DNA of 23,999 nt from Roseovarius sp. (GCA_021767845.1 JAASSQ010000009.1:1-23999), one strand, 5' to 3'. Numbered from the stretch's first letter, positions 1-7,101 are shown. The notes: generated from the sequence alone by a model not told the origin. Translations and numbers: made by a program.

Positions 1-573
1 CTGGTCGCCCTGCCCGAGCGCGCGCCGCTGCGCGCCTCGCCGCTGGTGGCATTCGAGGACTGGGCCGACTTGGCGCGGATCCGCGCCACGGCCCGCGATC
101 ACCGCGCCGAAGGACTGATGCTGAAGCGGCACGACAGCCCCTATCACACCGGCCGCAAGAAGGGCGCTTGGTGGAAATGGAAGCTTGATCCACTGACGCT
201 GGACGCCGTGATGATCTATGCCCAACAGGGTCACGGGCGGCGGGCCAACCTGTTCACGGATTTCACCTTCGCCGTCTGGGACGGCAACGATCTGGTGCCC
301 TTCACCAAGGCCTATTCCGGCCTGACGGACGAGGAATTCCGCAAGATCACGCATTGGGTGCGGCGCAACACGCTAAAGCGGTTCGGCCCTGTCCGGCAGG
401 TGCGGCCCGAGCACGTGTTCGAGATCGCCTTCGAGGGGATCGCCGAATCCGCGCGGCACAAATCCGGGGTCGCGCTGCGCTTTCCGCGGATGAAACGCTG
501 GCGGCACGACAAGCCGGTGCAGGAGGCCAACACCCTTGGCGATCTCAAGGAGATGCTGGCGCAATACGGATGA
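1..573 (+). CDS. ATP-dependent DNA ligase, C-terminal part (5' end outside window)
   Basis: The frame is open from the first base, so this is the last 190 residues of a longer protein. It shows the late ligase motifs: EGLMLKR (nucleotidyltransferase motif IV, near residues 37-43) and WWKWK (motif V lysines). An OB-fold-like C-terminal domain follows, ending LKEMLAQYG. These enzymes seal nicks using ATP through a lysyl-AMP intermediate; the adenylated lysine would lie upstream of the window. In alphaproteobacteria this type usually sits in a DNA-damage cluster with a ligase-associated exonuclease and an Lhr-type helicase, which would be to the left if present here. The stop codon TGA ends at 573. 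LigB versus LigC subfamily cannot be decided from this fragment. Confidence 0.9.
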   Translation: MVALPERAPLRASPLVAFEDWADLARIRATARDHRAEGLMLKRHDSPYHTGRKKGAWWKWKLDPLTLDAVMIYAQQGHGRRANLFTDFTFAVWDGNDLVPFTKAYSGLTDEEFRKITHWVRRNTLKRFGPVRQVRPEHVFEIAFEGIAESARHKSGVALRFPRMKRWRHDKPVQEANTLGDLKEMLAQYG

Positions 574-577
574 AGGC

Positions 578-605
578 TTGAGACGCTCCGCGCGCCCGCA
601 TATGT
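578..605 (+). promoter_or_regulatory. Candidate sigma-70 promoter of pepF
   Basis: A TTGAGA box (578-583) is followed after 16 bp by ATATGT (600-605), in the 62-bp gap between the ligase stop and the pepF start. The match is moderate and is inferred from consensus only. Confidence 0.4.
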
Positions 606-635
606 CTGGATTTCATGAAAACAGGAGGCTTTCGC

Positions 636-2456
636 ATGTTCCATCTTCCCCAGCCCGTCCGTGACGCAACTGCCGGTTCCGGCGACGACAACCTGGGCAA
701 GCTGCCGGAATGGGACCTGACGGACCTCTATGCCAGCCCGGAGTCCCCGGAGCTCAAGCGCGATCTCGACTGGCTGGAGAAGGCCTGCGCCGATTTTGCC
801 AATGATTACGAGGGGAAGCTGGCCGATCTTGATGCGGCGGGCCTGCTGGAGTGCATCAAGCGCGACGAGAAGATCACCAACATCGCCGGGCGCATCATGT
901 CCTATGCCGGGCTGCGATATCACCAGCAGACCACCGATGGCGACCGGGCGAAATTCCTGTCCGACTGCCAGGAGAAGATCACCACCTACACCACGCCGCT
1001 GGTGTTCTTCACGCTGGAGCTGAACCGGCTTGACGAAGAGGCGCTCAAGGCCATGTATGCCGAAAGCGCGGACCTGGCGCGTTACAAGCCGGTGCTGGAT
1101 CGCATCCGCGCGATGAAACCCTACCAACTGTCTGACGAACTTGAGAAATTCCTGCACGACATGGGCGTGGTCGGGGATGCCTGGGAGCGGCTTTTCGACG
1201 AGACCATCGCGGGGCTTTCCTTCAGCGTGGACGGCGAGCAGATGGGCATCGAGGCGACGCTGAATCTGCTGACCGACCAGGACCGCGACAAGCGCGAGGC
1301 GGCGGCGCGCGAACTGGCCCGCGTCTTCGGCGAGAACATCCGCACCTTTGCACGGGTTCACAACACCACCGCCAAGGAAAAGGAGGTCGTGGACCGCTGG
1401 CGCGGGATGCCCACGCCGCAGACGGGCCGGCACCTGGCCAATGACGTGGAACCCGAGGTGGTCGAGGCGCTGCGTGACGCGGTGGTCAACGCCTATCCCA
1501 AGCTGAGCCACCGCTACTACGAGCTCAAGCGCAAGTGGCTGGGGCTGGACAGGATACAGGTCTGGGACCGCAACGCGCCGCTGCCGATCGAGGACAAGAA
1601 GACCGTCGATTGGGACAGCGCCAAGGACATCGTGATGGAGGCCTATTCGGCCTTCGATCCGCGCATGGGCGAGCTGGCGGAGCCTTTCTTTTCAAGGGGT
1701 TGGATCGATGCCGGGGTCAAGCCGGGCAAGGCGCCGGGGGCCTTTGCGCATCCCACGGTCACCGATGTGCACCCCTACGTGATGCTGAACTACCTGGGCA
1801 AGCCGCGGGACGTGATGACGCTGGCGCATGAGCTGGGCCACGGCGTGCACCAGGTGCTGGCCGCGGGCCAAGGCGAGCTGCTGGCCAACACCCCGCTGAC
1901 GCTGGCCGAAACCGCCAGCGTGTTCGGCGAGATGCTGACCTTCCGCAAGATGCTGGAAAAGGCCGCCAGCGACACCGAACGCAAGGTGCTGCTGGCCGGC
2001 AAGGTCGAGGACATGATCAACACCGTCGTGCGGCAGATCGCCTTCTACGATTTCGAATGCAAGCTCCATGACGCCCGCCGTGGTGGAGAGCTGACGCCCA
2101 ATGATATCAATGCCTTGTGGATGTCCGTTCAGGCGGAATCGCTTGGCCCGGCCTTCGAGTTCATGGACGGTTACGAGACCTTCTGGGCCTATATCCCGCA
2201 TTTCGTGCATTCGCCCTTCTACGTCTATGCCTATGCCTTTGGCGACGGGCTGGTGAACGCGCTTTATGCCGCCTACGAGGAGGCACCCGAGGGCTTCGAG
2301 GACAAGTATTTCGACATGCTGAAGGCCGGTGGATCGAAGCACCACAAGGAGCTTCTGGCACCCTTCGGGCTGGACGCCAGCGACCCGGCCTTCTGGGACA
2401 AGGGGCTGAGCATGATTTCCCGGCTGATCGACGAGCTGGAGGCGATGGAGGATTAA
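636..2456 (+). CDS. pepF: M3 family oligoendopeptidase F
   Basis: Zinc metallopeptidase of 606 residues that degrades short peptides in the cytoplasm. The HELGH zinc motif (residues 398-402, LAHELGHGVH) is intact and the downstream helix with LAETASVFGE supplies the expected third ligand. The length matches the PepF/M3B family (about 600 residues). An upstream in-frame ATG at 615 would add seven residues, but a perfect AGGAGG (623-628) sits 7 bp before the ATG at 636, so 636 is preferred. There is no signal peptide. The gene follows the ligase on the same strand with a candidate promoter of its own and faces the convergent hydrolase gene across a repeat-bearing gap. The exact peptide specificity is unknown. 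Confidence 0.93.
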   Translation: MFHLPQPVRDATAGSGDDNLGKLPEWDLTDLYASPESPELKRDLDWLEKACADFANDYEGKLADLDAAGLLECIKRDEKITNIAGRIMSYAGLRYHQQTTDGDRAKFLSDCQEKITTYTTPLVFFTLELNRLDEEALKAMYAESADLARYKPVLDRIRAMKPYQLSDELEKFLHDMGVVGDAWERLFDETIAGLSFSVDGEQMGIEATLNLLTDQDRDKREAAARELARVFGENIRTFARVHNTTAKEKEVVDRWRGMPTPQTGRHLANDVEPEVVEALRDAVVNAYPKLSHRYYELKRKWLGLDRIQVWDRNAPLPIEDKKTVDWDSAKDIVMEAYSAFDPRMGELAEPFFSRGWIDAGVKPGKAPGAFAHPTVTDVHPYVMLNYLGKPRDVMTLAHELGHGVHQVLAAGQGELLANTPLTLAETASVFGEMLTFRKMLEKAASDTERKVLLAGKVEDMINTVVRQIAFYDFECKLHDARRGGELTPNDINALWMSVQAESLGPAFEFMDGYETFWAYIPHFVHSPFYVYAYAFGDGLVNALYAAYEEAPEGFEDKYFDMLKAGGSKHHKELLAPFGLDASDPAFWDKGLSMISRLIDELEAMED

Positions 2457-2485
2457 CCTTTCGCCCGAATCGGCCGGAACCCCTT

Positions 2486-2572
2486 GTTAACAAGCTCGAA
2501 CGGCTTTCGGCATCGCGTCGGTATCACGTCGGTATCACGTCGGTATCTGCACCGATCGGCGCGCGGGTTAAC
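2486..2572. repeat. GTTAAC-flanked intergenic element with 11-bp tandem repeats (copy 1)
   Basis: Three tandem 11-bp units, CGTCGGTATCA at 2516-2526 and 2527-2537 and CGTCGGTATC at 2538-2547, lie between two GTTAAC hexamers (2486-2491 and 2567-2572). A CGAATCGG octamer is just outside at 2466-2473. A related element in the opposite orientation is at 19632-19731. The 11-bp period places every unit on nearly the same face of the helix, as expected for a multimeric protein binding site. This copy lies between the convergent pepF and hydrolase genes. Function is unknown. Confidence 0.8.
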
Positions 2573-2583
2573 AGCCCGCGCGC
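2559..2583 (+). terminator. Hairpin after pepF, possible terminator
   Basis: A perfect 9-bp GC stem, GCGCGCGGG (2559-2567) with CCCGCGCGC (2575-2583), encloses a 7-nt loop containing most of the second GTTAAC. The following sequence (TGTCATTCTGT) is only mildly T-rich, so intrinsic termination is plausible but not certain. It may serve both convergent genes. Confidence 0.45.
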
Positions 2584-2640
2584 TGTCATTCTGTCCCAAA
2601 GCCCCCCGATTTCGGACAGGCCCGGTGCGGGCCGCCGCGC

Positions 2641-3750
2641 CTAGTTCACCGGCGTCAGGCTGGCCCCCGACAGAAGGCCCGTGGGTTCGCGTTTGAGCAC
2701 CATGTAATCCTCGAACCTGCCGCCAGCCTGGTCGATCATGCCGCGCAGCACCGAGATCGCCGCCGGCGAGGTGGTGGGCACCGAGTGGTTCAGCCCCTCG
2801 CCATCGGCCAGCGCGGTGAAGTCGATCACCTTCACGCCAAGCCCCGCCACCGCCTCGGGGCCGTCGATCACGCCGAGGCGCGGCTTGCGGCCGGTGATGA
2901 AACTGGCCAGCGACAGGGCCCGGTCCTGACGCGAGACGAATACCAGGAAGGGCTGCGGCAGGTCGCCTATCGCCTCGGCCTGGCTGCGGAAGATGTCGGG
3001 GTCGAGGTCGGGCGACATCAGGACCACGCCGCTGATCCGCGACAACATCTGCCGGTTGCCGCGCAGCGCGGCTTGGCGCATCACCTCCATCGCCAGGTGC
3101 GCCCCCATGGAATGCGCGACCAGAAGCACCCGTTCGCCGCCCGTGCCGGTCAGGCGGGTGAGCACCTTTTCCAGGTCGTCGCGGGCAAACAGCACGCTGT
3201 CGCGATCATAGATATAGCCGCGCGGATCCCCCGAGGAGAGCCACGAGAACAGCACCGTGGGCATGGTCACTTCGAAATCCGTGCGCAACTGCGCCAGCCG
3301 ATACATCGCGTCGGACAGGGTGTTGTTGTAACCATGCACGAAGACCAAGGTTTCCTGCCCCTTGCCGGCACGCGCGACCTGGTTGGCGAACTTGTCGGCG
3401 CCGCCGATCACGCGGGTATCGGTGACGACGAAATGTTCGCGCGGATCGGGCGTTTCCCCGGCCTCGGCCCATTCGATCTGCCCCGGCTGATGGGTGGGCG
3501 GAATCGAGATCGAGGCGCGGAAGAAATTCAGCTCTTCGTTGCGGGGCTGGCCGAAGGTCTGGCGCGGATGCTCCAGCGCGCGCTGCGTGGCCACGTAGAT
3601 CTTTTCGATCTTCGCATCGGGCAGTTCGGGGCCGCGATCGGCCAGCGGGCGTGGTGCGCAGGCGGCGGCCAGCATGACAGCGCCCAGAATCGCCACCCGC
3701 GCGGCGCGGCGGGCGGATACGGGCGACGGGAACACGAGTCTGCTGCGCAT
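2641..3750 (-). CDS. Alpha/beta hydrolase of the DUF900 family, probable lipoprotein
   Basis: A 369-residue protein with an N-terminal export signal (RRAARVAILGAVMLAAAC) whose Cys31 could be lipidated; position -3 is Ala rather than the preferred Leu, so the lipobox is imperfect. The hydrolase core shows an HGYNN oxyanion strand, nucleophile Ser214 in AHSMG, Asp276 in SRQDRA and His322 in LNHS, a complete catalytic triad. The family (PF05990-like) is of unknown substrate; an esterase or lipase at the periplasmic face is likely. The frame extends upstream into rpoH, but the ATG at 3750 directly precedes the signal peptide and has GGAAGGGG 7 nt upstream, so it is preferred. That ribosome binding site lies in the arm of the rpoH terminator hairpin. 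The stop is TAG. Confidence 0.85.
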   Translation of the reverse strand: MRSRLVFPSPVSARRAARVAILGAVMLAAACAPRPLADRGPELPDAKIEKIYVATQRALEHPRQTFGQPRNEELNFFRASISIPPTHQPGQIEWAEAGETPDPREHFVVTDTRVIGGADKFANQVARAGKGQETLVFVHGYNNTLSDAMYRLAQLRTDFEVTMPTVLFSWLSSGDPRGYIYDRDSVLFARDDLEKVLTRLTGTGGERVLLVAHSMGAHLAMEVMRQAALRGNRQMLSRISGVVLMSPDLDPDIFRSQAEAIGDLPQPFLVFVSRQDRALSLASFITGRKPRLGVIDGPEAVAGLGVKVIDFTALADGEGLNHSVPTTSPAAISVLRGMIDQAGGRFEDYMVLKREPTGLLSGASLTPVN

Positions 3751-3783
3751 GAAAAAGCCCCTTCCAGGTTGCTGGAAGAGGCT
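3751..3783 (-). terminator. Intrinsic terminator of rpoH, overlapping the hydrolase ribosome binding site
   Basis: Read on the minus strand, AGCC-T-CTTCCAG and CTGGAAG-G-GGCT form a 12-bp stem (one T-G pair) with a CAAC loop, followed by TTTTT. It begins 28 nt after the rpoH stop. The T-run ends one base before the ATG of the hydrolase gene, and the 3' arm contains GGAAGGGG, the likely Shine-Dalgarno of that gene. Confidence 0.8.
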
Positions 3784-3811
3784 ACTTGCTTTCGCGTCGC
3801 GCTCCAAGGGA

Positions 3812-4708
3812 TCAGTCGGCGGGCAGGATGCCTTTTTCCGCGGCAAGCTCGCGCATGCGTTTCTGCAGCTTCTCGAAGGCGCGCACCTCGATCTGGCGGA
3901 TGCGTTCGCGGCTGACATCGTATTGCCCGCTCAGATCCTCGAGCGTGACGGCCTGATCGCTGAGGCGGCGTTGGGTCAGGATGTCCTTCTCGCGGTCGTT
4001 GAGCACGTCCATCGCCTCGGCCAGCATCTCGCGGCGGGCCTCGAGCTCGTCGCGGCGCTCGTAGTCCGAGGCCTGGTCGGCGTCCTCGTCTTCAAGCCAG
4101 TCCACCCACTCCATCGAGCCTTCGCCCTCTTGCCCCACCTGGGCGTTGAGCGAGGCATCGCCGCCCGACATGCGGCGGTTCATCGAGATGACCTCGTCCT
4201 CGGTCACGCCGAGGTCGGTCGCGATCTGCTTGACGTTCTCGGGGCGCAGGTCGCCGTCCTCCAGCGCGCCGATCCGGGCCTTGGCCTTGCGCAGGTTGAA
4301 AAACAGTTTCTTCTGCGCCGAGGTGGTGCCCAGTTTCACCATCGACCAGCTGCGCAGGATGTATTCCTGGATGCTGGCGCGGATCCACCACATCGCGTAG
4401 GTGGCCAGGCGAAAGCCCTTTTCGGGGTCGAACCGCTTGACCGCCTGCATCAGGCCGACATTCGCCTCGGAAATCACCTCGGCGGTGGGCAGCCCGTAGC
4501 CGCGGTAGCCCATGGCGATCTTGGCCGCCAGACGCAGGTGGCTGGTGACCATCTTGTGCGCGGCCTGGGTGTCCTGTTCCTCGACCCACCGCTTGGCCAG
4601 CATGTATTCCTCTTCCGGTTCCAGAAGTGGAAACTTGCGGATCTCCTGCAAATACCGGTTCAGGCCGCCTTCGGGCGACGGCGCCGGAAGATTTGCGTAA
4701 TTGCTCAT
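3812..4708 (-). CDS. rpoH: RNA polymerase sigma-32 factor RpoH
   Basis: Alternative sigma factor of 298 residues for heat-shock and related stress promoters. Region 2 is clear: EANVGLMQAVKRFDPEKGFRL, then the -10 recognition helix LATYAMWWIRASIQEYILRSW and the region following it, typical of the RpoH group. Region 4 carries ILTQRRLSDQAVTLEDLS and the helix-turn-helix YDVSRERIRQIEVRAFEKLQ. The ATG at 4708 is preferred over an upstream TTG at 4723 because GGGAGGGA lies just before it. Rhodobacteraceae often carry more than one rpoH; which paralogue this is cannot be told here. It lies between rluD, on the same strand upstream, and the hydrolase, and ends at a strong terminator. Confidence 0.96.
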   Translation of the reverse strand: MSNYANLPAPSPEGGLNRYLQEIRKFPLLEPEEEYMLAKRWVEEQDTQAAHKMVTSHLRLAAKIAMGYRGYGLPTAEVISEANVGLMQAVKRFDPEKGFRLATYAMWWIRASIQEYILRSWSMVKLGTTSAQKKLFFNLRKAKARIGALEDGDLRPENVKQIATDLGVTEDEVISMNRRMSGGDASLNAQVGQEGEGSMEWVDWLEDEDADQASDYERRDELEARREMLAEAMDVLNDREKDILTQRRLSDQAVTLEDLSGQYDVSRERIRQIEVRAFEKLQKRMRELAAEKGILPAD

Positions 4709-4743
4709 TCCTGTCCCTCCCAATGTTTAGAGGTTTAACATTT

Positions 4744-4771
4744 ATTTGGGGACGCGCGCCCCGTGTTCAAG
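4744..4771 (-). promoter_or_regulatory. Candidate promoter of rpoH, possibly heat-shock type
   Basis: On the minus strand CTTGAA (4771-4766) is followed after 16 bp by CCAAAT (4749-4744), about 36 nt before the rpoH ATG. CTTGAA is the typical -35 of alphaproteobacterial sigma-32 promoters, but the -10 is a weak match. Read as sigma-70 (TTGAAC-N17-AAATAA) it is equally imperfect. Confidence 0.35.
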
Positions 4772-4842
4772 GGGTGTGACCCTGTTTTCTTAACGAAAGA
4801 TGAAGACCGATCCGCCGTTTTGCGAGATTTGTGACAGTGCCC

Positions 4843-5889
4843 TCACGCATCTGTGCTTGGCGCCTCGCCGCGCAGCGCGGCGATCAGCGCGGCCATGTCG
4901 GCGGGCAACGGCGCCTCGAAGCGCAGGGGCGCGTCGGTGGCGGGATGGCGAAAGCCCAGGATCGCGGCGTGCAGCGCCTGGCGCGGGAAGGCGCGCGCGG
5001 CCTCCAGCCCCGCCTGCGGCAGGGCGCGCAGCGGCAGCTTGCGCCGTCCGCCATAGACCGGATCGCCGATCAGCCCGTGCCCGGCATGGGCCATGTGCAC
5101 CCGGATCTGGTGGGTGCGCCCGGTTTCCAGCCGGCATTCCACCAGCGACGCGGCGGCGGGGCGACCGAAGCTTTCCAAAAGGCGCGCACGGGTCACGGCG
5201 TGGCGGCCGCCGTCGAAGGTGACGGCCTGTTTCTGCCGGTCGGTGCGGTGGCGCGCGAGGCCGGTGGTGATCTTCATCACCGTGCCCGGCTCAAAGCTGA
5301 CGCCGCGCAGGCCCCGCAGGCGCGGGTCGGCGGCATCGGGCACGCCATAGACCACCGCCAGGTAGGCGCGTTCAGCGCTGTGCGCCTCGAACTGGGCGGC
5401 AAGGCCGTGATGGGCGCGGTCGGACTTGGCCACCACCAGCAGCCCCGAGGTGTCCTTGTCGATGCGGTGCACGATGCCGGGGCGCTTTTCGCCGCCCACG
5501 CCCGACAGCGTGTCGCCGCAATGGTGCAGAAGCGCGTTGACCAGCGTGCCGCCGGGGGTGCCGGGCGCGGGATGGACGACCATGCCCGCCGGTTTGTTCA
5601 CAACGATCAGGTCGTCATCCTCGAACAGGATGTCGAGCACGATGGATTCGGGCGCGATATGGCTTTCGGCGGCTTGCGGCACGGCGATCTCGATCACGTC
5701 GCCCTCGGCCACGCGCGCCTTGGGGTCGGTCGCGGGCGCGCCGTTCACCCGCACCGCGCCCCCGGCCAGCAGCCGCGCAAGCCGCGTGCGCGACAGCGCC
5801 GCGTCCTCTGGCGCATCGCGGGCCAAGGCCTTATCAAGGCGGGCGGGCGGATCGGCGTTGATCCGAAACGAAACGAGGGTGGACGACAT
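4843..5889 (-). CDS. rluD: RluA-family 23S rRNA pseudouridine synthase, probably RluD
   Basis: A 348-residue enzyme that isomerises uridines to pseudouridine in large-subunit rRNA. An N-terminal S4 RNA-binding domain (about residues 16-70, RLDKALAR to VRVNG) precedes the catalytic domain. The signature HRIDKDTSGLLVVAKS contains the catalytic Asp144, and the later RTHQIRVHMAHAGHGLIGDPVYG block is typical of RluA/RluD. Having an S4 domain argues for RluD or RluC rather than RluA. The start codon shares the palindrome CATG (5887-5890) with the divergent gene, so each gene's promoter must lie inside the other. Target positions in 23S rRNA are inferred from E. coli RluD only. Confidence 0.9.
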   Translation of the reverse strand: MSSTLVSFRINADPPARLDKALARDAPEDAALSRTRLARLLAGGAVRVNGAPATDPKARVAEGDVIEIAVPQAAESHIAPESIVLDILFEDDDLIVVNKPAGMVVHPAPGTPGGTLVNALLHHCGDTLSGVGGEKRPGIVHRIDKDTSGLLVVAKSDRAHHGLAAQFEAHSAERAYLAVVYGVPDAADPRLRGLRGVSFEPGTVMKITTGLARHRTDRQKQAVTFDGGRHAVTRARLLESFGRPAAASLVECRLETGRTHQIRVHMAHAGHGLIGDPVYGGRRKLPLRALPQAGLEAARAFPRQALHAAILGFRHPATDAPLRFEAPLPADMAALIAALRGEAPSTDA

Positions 5890-6190
5890 GGCACAAGACC
5901 CCGAGCCCGGGCCGGAGGTCGATCCGGCGATGGTGCGCTACCTGCGCCTGCTGGTGACGATCCTGACAGGCACGATGATTGCCGGCGTTCTAGTGGTGAT
6001 CTTCCTGCTTGTCACGCGCTTCACCGGCCAGCCCCCCGCCCTGCCCGAGCGCCTGACCCTGCCCGACGGAGCGCAGGCGCGCGCCTTCACCCAAGGGCCC
6101 GACTGGTTCGCCGTTGTCACCGAGGATGACCGCATCCTGATCTATGACCGGGTGACGGGCAGCCTGAAACAGACGGTGGTGGTTGACTGA
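5888..6190 (+). CDS. Small single-span membrane protein, DUF6476-like
   Basis: A 100-residue protein with a short acidic N-terminus, one strong transmembrane segment (about residues 19-43, LRLLVTILTGTMIAGVLVVIFLL) and a soluble C-terminus of beta-rich character (WFAVVTEDDRILIYDRVTG). It resembles a small family restricted to Rhodobacteraceae that I associate with DUF6476; that name is from memory. The function is unknown. The frame is open further upstream, but ATG 5888 gives the membrane topology expected of the family and lies after GGGTGGA. Its start overlaps the start of rluD, and its stop is only 7 bp from the 3' end of the convergent tRNA-His gene. Confidence 0.75.
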   Translation: MAQDPEPGPEVDPAMVRYLRLLVTILTGTMIAGVLVVIFLLVTRFTGQPPALPERLTLPDGAQARAFTQGPDWFAVVTEDDRILIYDRVTGSLKQTVVVD

Positions 6191-6197
6191 AGGGGAA

Positions 6198-6274
6198 TGG
6201 TACCGCCTCCCCGGCTCGAACGGGGGACCTCTAGATCCACAATCTAGCGCTCTAACCTACTGAGCTAAGGCGGC
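6198..6274 (-). tRNA. tRNA-His (GTG anticodon)
   Basis: A 77-nt gene on the minus strand. The acceptor arm GCCGCCT pairs with AGGCGGT (1:72 is G-T), the D arm is GCTC/GAGC, the anticodon arm CTAGA-TTGTGGA-TCTAG gives anticodon GTG, and the T arm is CCCCG-TTCGAGC-CGGGG. The 3' end is A73 followed by encoded CCA. The base just upstream of position 1 is T, so the G-1 that marks most bacterial tRNA-His is not encoded. This matches the A73, G-1-less tRNA-His known from many alphaproteobacteria. Confidence 0.96.
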
Positions 6275-6285
6275 ACTGGGGCGCG

Positions 6286-6313
6286 ATTTAACTTTACCGC
6301 CGTGCGATTGCAA
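6286..6313 (-). promoter_or_regulatory. Candidate promoter of tRNA-His
   Basis: On the minus strand TTGCAA (6313-6308) and TTAAAT (6291-6286) are 16 bp apart, placing the predicted start a few bases before the tRNA 5' end. The boxes are good by alphaproteobacterial standards. Confidence 0.55.
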
Positions 6314-6415
6314 GCCTCTTGCCGCCCGCCGTGCAGGAATTCTTGGCGCCGCGCAAGCGGCTTGCCTTTGGCGGCGGAAGGAGGTAGGCGCGTATCGCTT
6401 GTGCAGGAGGGTGCA

Positions 6416-6604
6416 ATGGGCATCAACACCGAACGCGACATCGAGGCGAATCTGCAGATCGGGCCGACCGACAGCGGCATGGTCCGCCTGTTCGTGGAGG
6501 CCGAGGGCATGGAGATTCCCATGGATTTCTCGCCCGAGGAGGCCGAGGAGATCGCCGCCGAGATCGTGGCGGCGGCCAAGGCGGCTACGCTCCGCGCGTC
6601 CTGA
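6416..6604 (+). CDS. Small conserved protein, DUF6324-like
   Basis: A 62-residue acidic protein (MGINTERDIEANLQIGPTD...). It has a beta-rich first half (GMVRLFVEAEGMEIPMDF) followed by one amphipathic helix, SPEEAEEIAAEIVAAAKAA. I associate it with DUF6324, a small family in Rhodobacteraceae, from memory; the role is unknown. The start is set by a perfect AGGAGG at 6405-6410, 5 bp before the ATG; the longer open frame upstream has no such signal. The last 20 bp overlap the 3' end of the convergent mmcB. Confidence 0.8.
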   Translation: MGINTERDIEANLQIGPTDSGMVRLFVEAEGMEIPMDFSPEEAEEIAAEIVAAAKAATLRAS

Positions 6605-7067
6605 GATTGGGGTCGCGCAGGCCGTGCAGGCGCAGCGCCGCGTGCCGCGCGAAGCGGCGGACGAGCGCGGTGCGGCGCGCGCCGGCCAGACGGTGTTCCG
6701 GGGCCATGCGCAGGATCTCGGCATCATAGGCGTCGGCCACGATCAGCCCCGTTCCCTCGGGCAGAAGATCGGTCGGAAAGGCCGCGTCCACCGCCCAGAA
6801 ATAGCGATCGCACCAATCCAGATACCCCTCCCACTTTCCGTCCGAGGCGAAATCGGCGCGCGAGGATTTGCATTCCACCACCCAGATCTCGCCCTTGGGG
6901 CCAAGCGCCATCACGTCCACCCGCTTGCCGCGTTCGGGGGTGAATTCCTCGATGCAGGCGAAATCGTGGCCCAGAAGGTGCCTGCAGACGCCGCGCGCCA
7001 GAAGCTGTCCGGGTTGCAGGCCGGGCTGGGGGCTGGGCTGAAGGCCGGGATCGGGGGGTGCGCTCAT
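6585..7067 (-). CDS. mmcB: MmcB family DNA repair protein
   Basis: A 160-residue protein resembling Caulobacter MmcB, an SOS-induced protein needed for mitomycin C resistance. It carries a PD-(D/E)XK nuclease-type core: Asp51 in RVDVMAL and Glu65/Lys67 in VVECKSS, spaced as in that superfamily. The N-terminal 20 residues are a low-complexity Pro/Gln/Gly tail. A LexA-type box lies in its promoter, consistent with SOS control. The predicted -10 is so close to the ATG at 7067 that the transcript may be leaderless. It overlaps the DUF6324-like gene tail to tail. The nuclease activity is inferred from the motif. Confidence 0.85.
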   Translation of the reverse strand: MSAPPDPGLQPSPQPGLQPGQLLARGVCRHLLGHDFACIEEFTPERGKRVDVMALGPKGEIWVVECKSSRADFASDGKWEGYLDWCDRYFWAVDAAFPTDLLPEGTGLIVADAYDAEILRMAPEHRLAGARRTALVRRFARHAALRLHGLRDPNLRTRGA

Positions 7068-7072
7068 GCCCC

Positions 7073-7101
7073 GAACATGAACAATTGGTGAACAAAGTCA
7101 A
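7073..7101 (-). promoter_or_regulatory. SOS (LexA) box inside the mmcB promoter
   Basis: On the minus strand TTGACT (7101-7096), 17 bp, then ATGTTC (7078-7073) form a candidate promoter. The spacer holds GTTC-ACCAATT-GTTC (7093-7079), an exact match to the alphaproteobacterial LexA consensus GTTC-N7-GTTC. LexA bound here would block RNA polymerase directly. A third GTTC overlaps the -10. The predicted transcription start falls at about the first base of the ATG (7067). Confidence 0.85.

Noticed and set aside
312..1511. A 399-codon minus-strand open frame across the ligase and pepF
   Set aside because: It lies antisense to two well-conserved proteins and shows no domain of its own; it is a product of high GC at third codon positions.
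2486..2572. CtrA binding site (TTAA-N7-TTAA) reading of the GTTAAC hexamers
   Set aside because: The hexamers are about 80-95 bp apart, with no second TTAA at 7-bp spacing, so the full CtrA box is not present.
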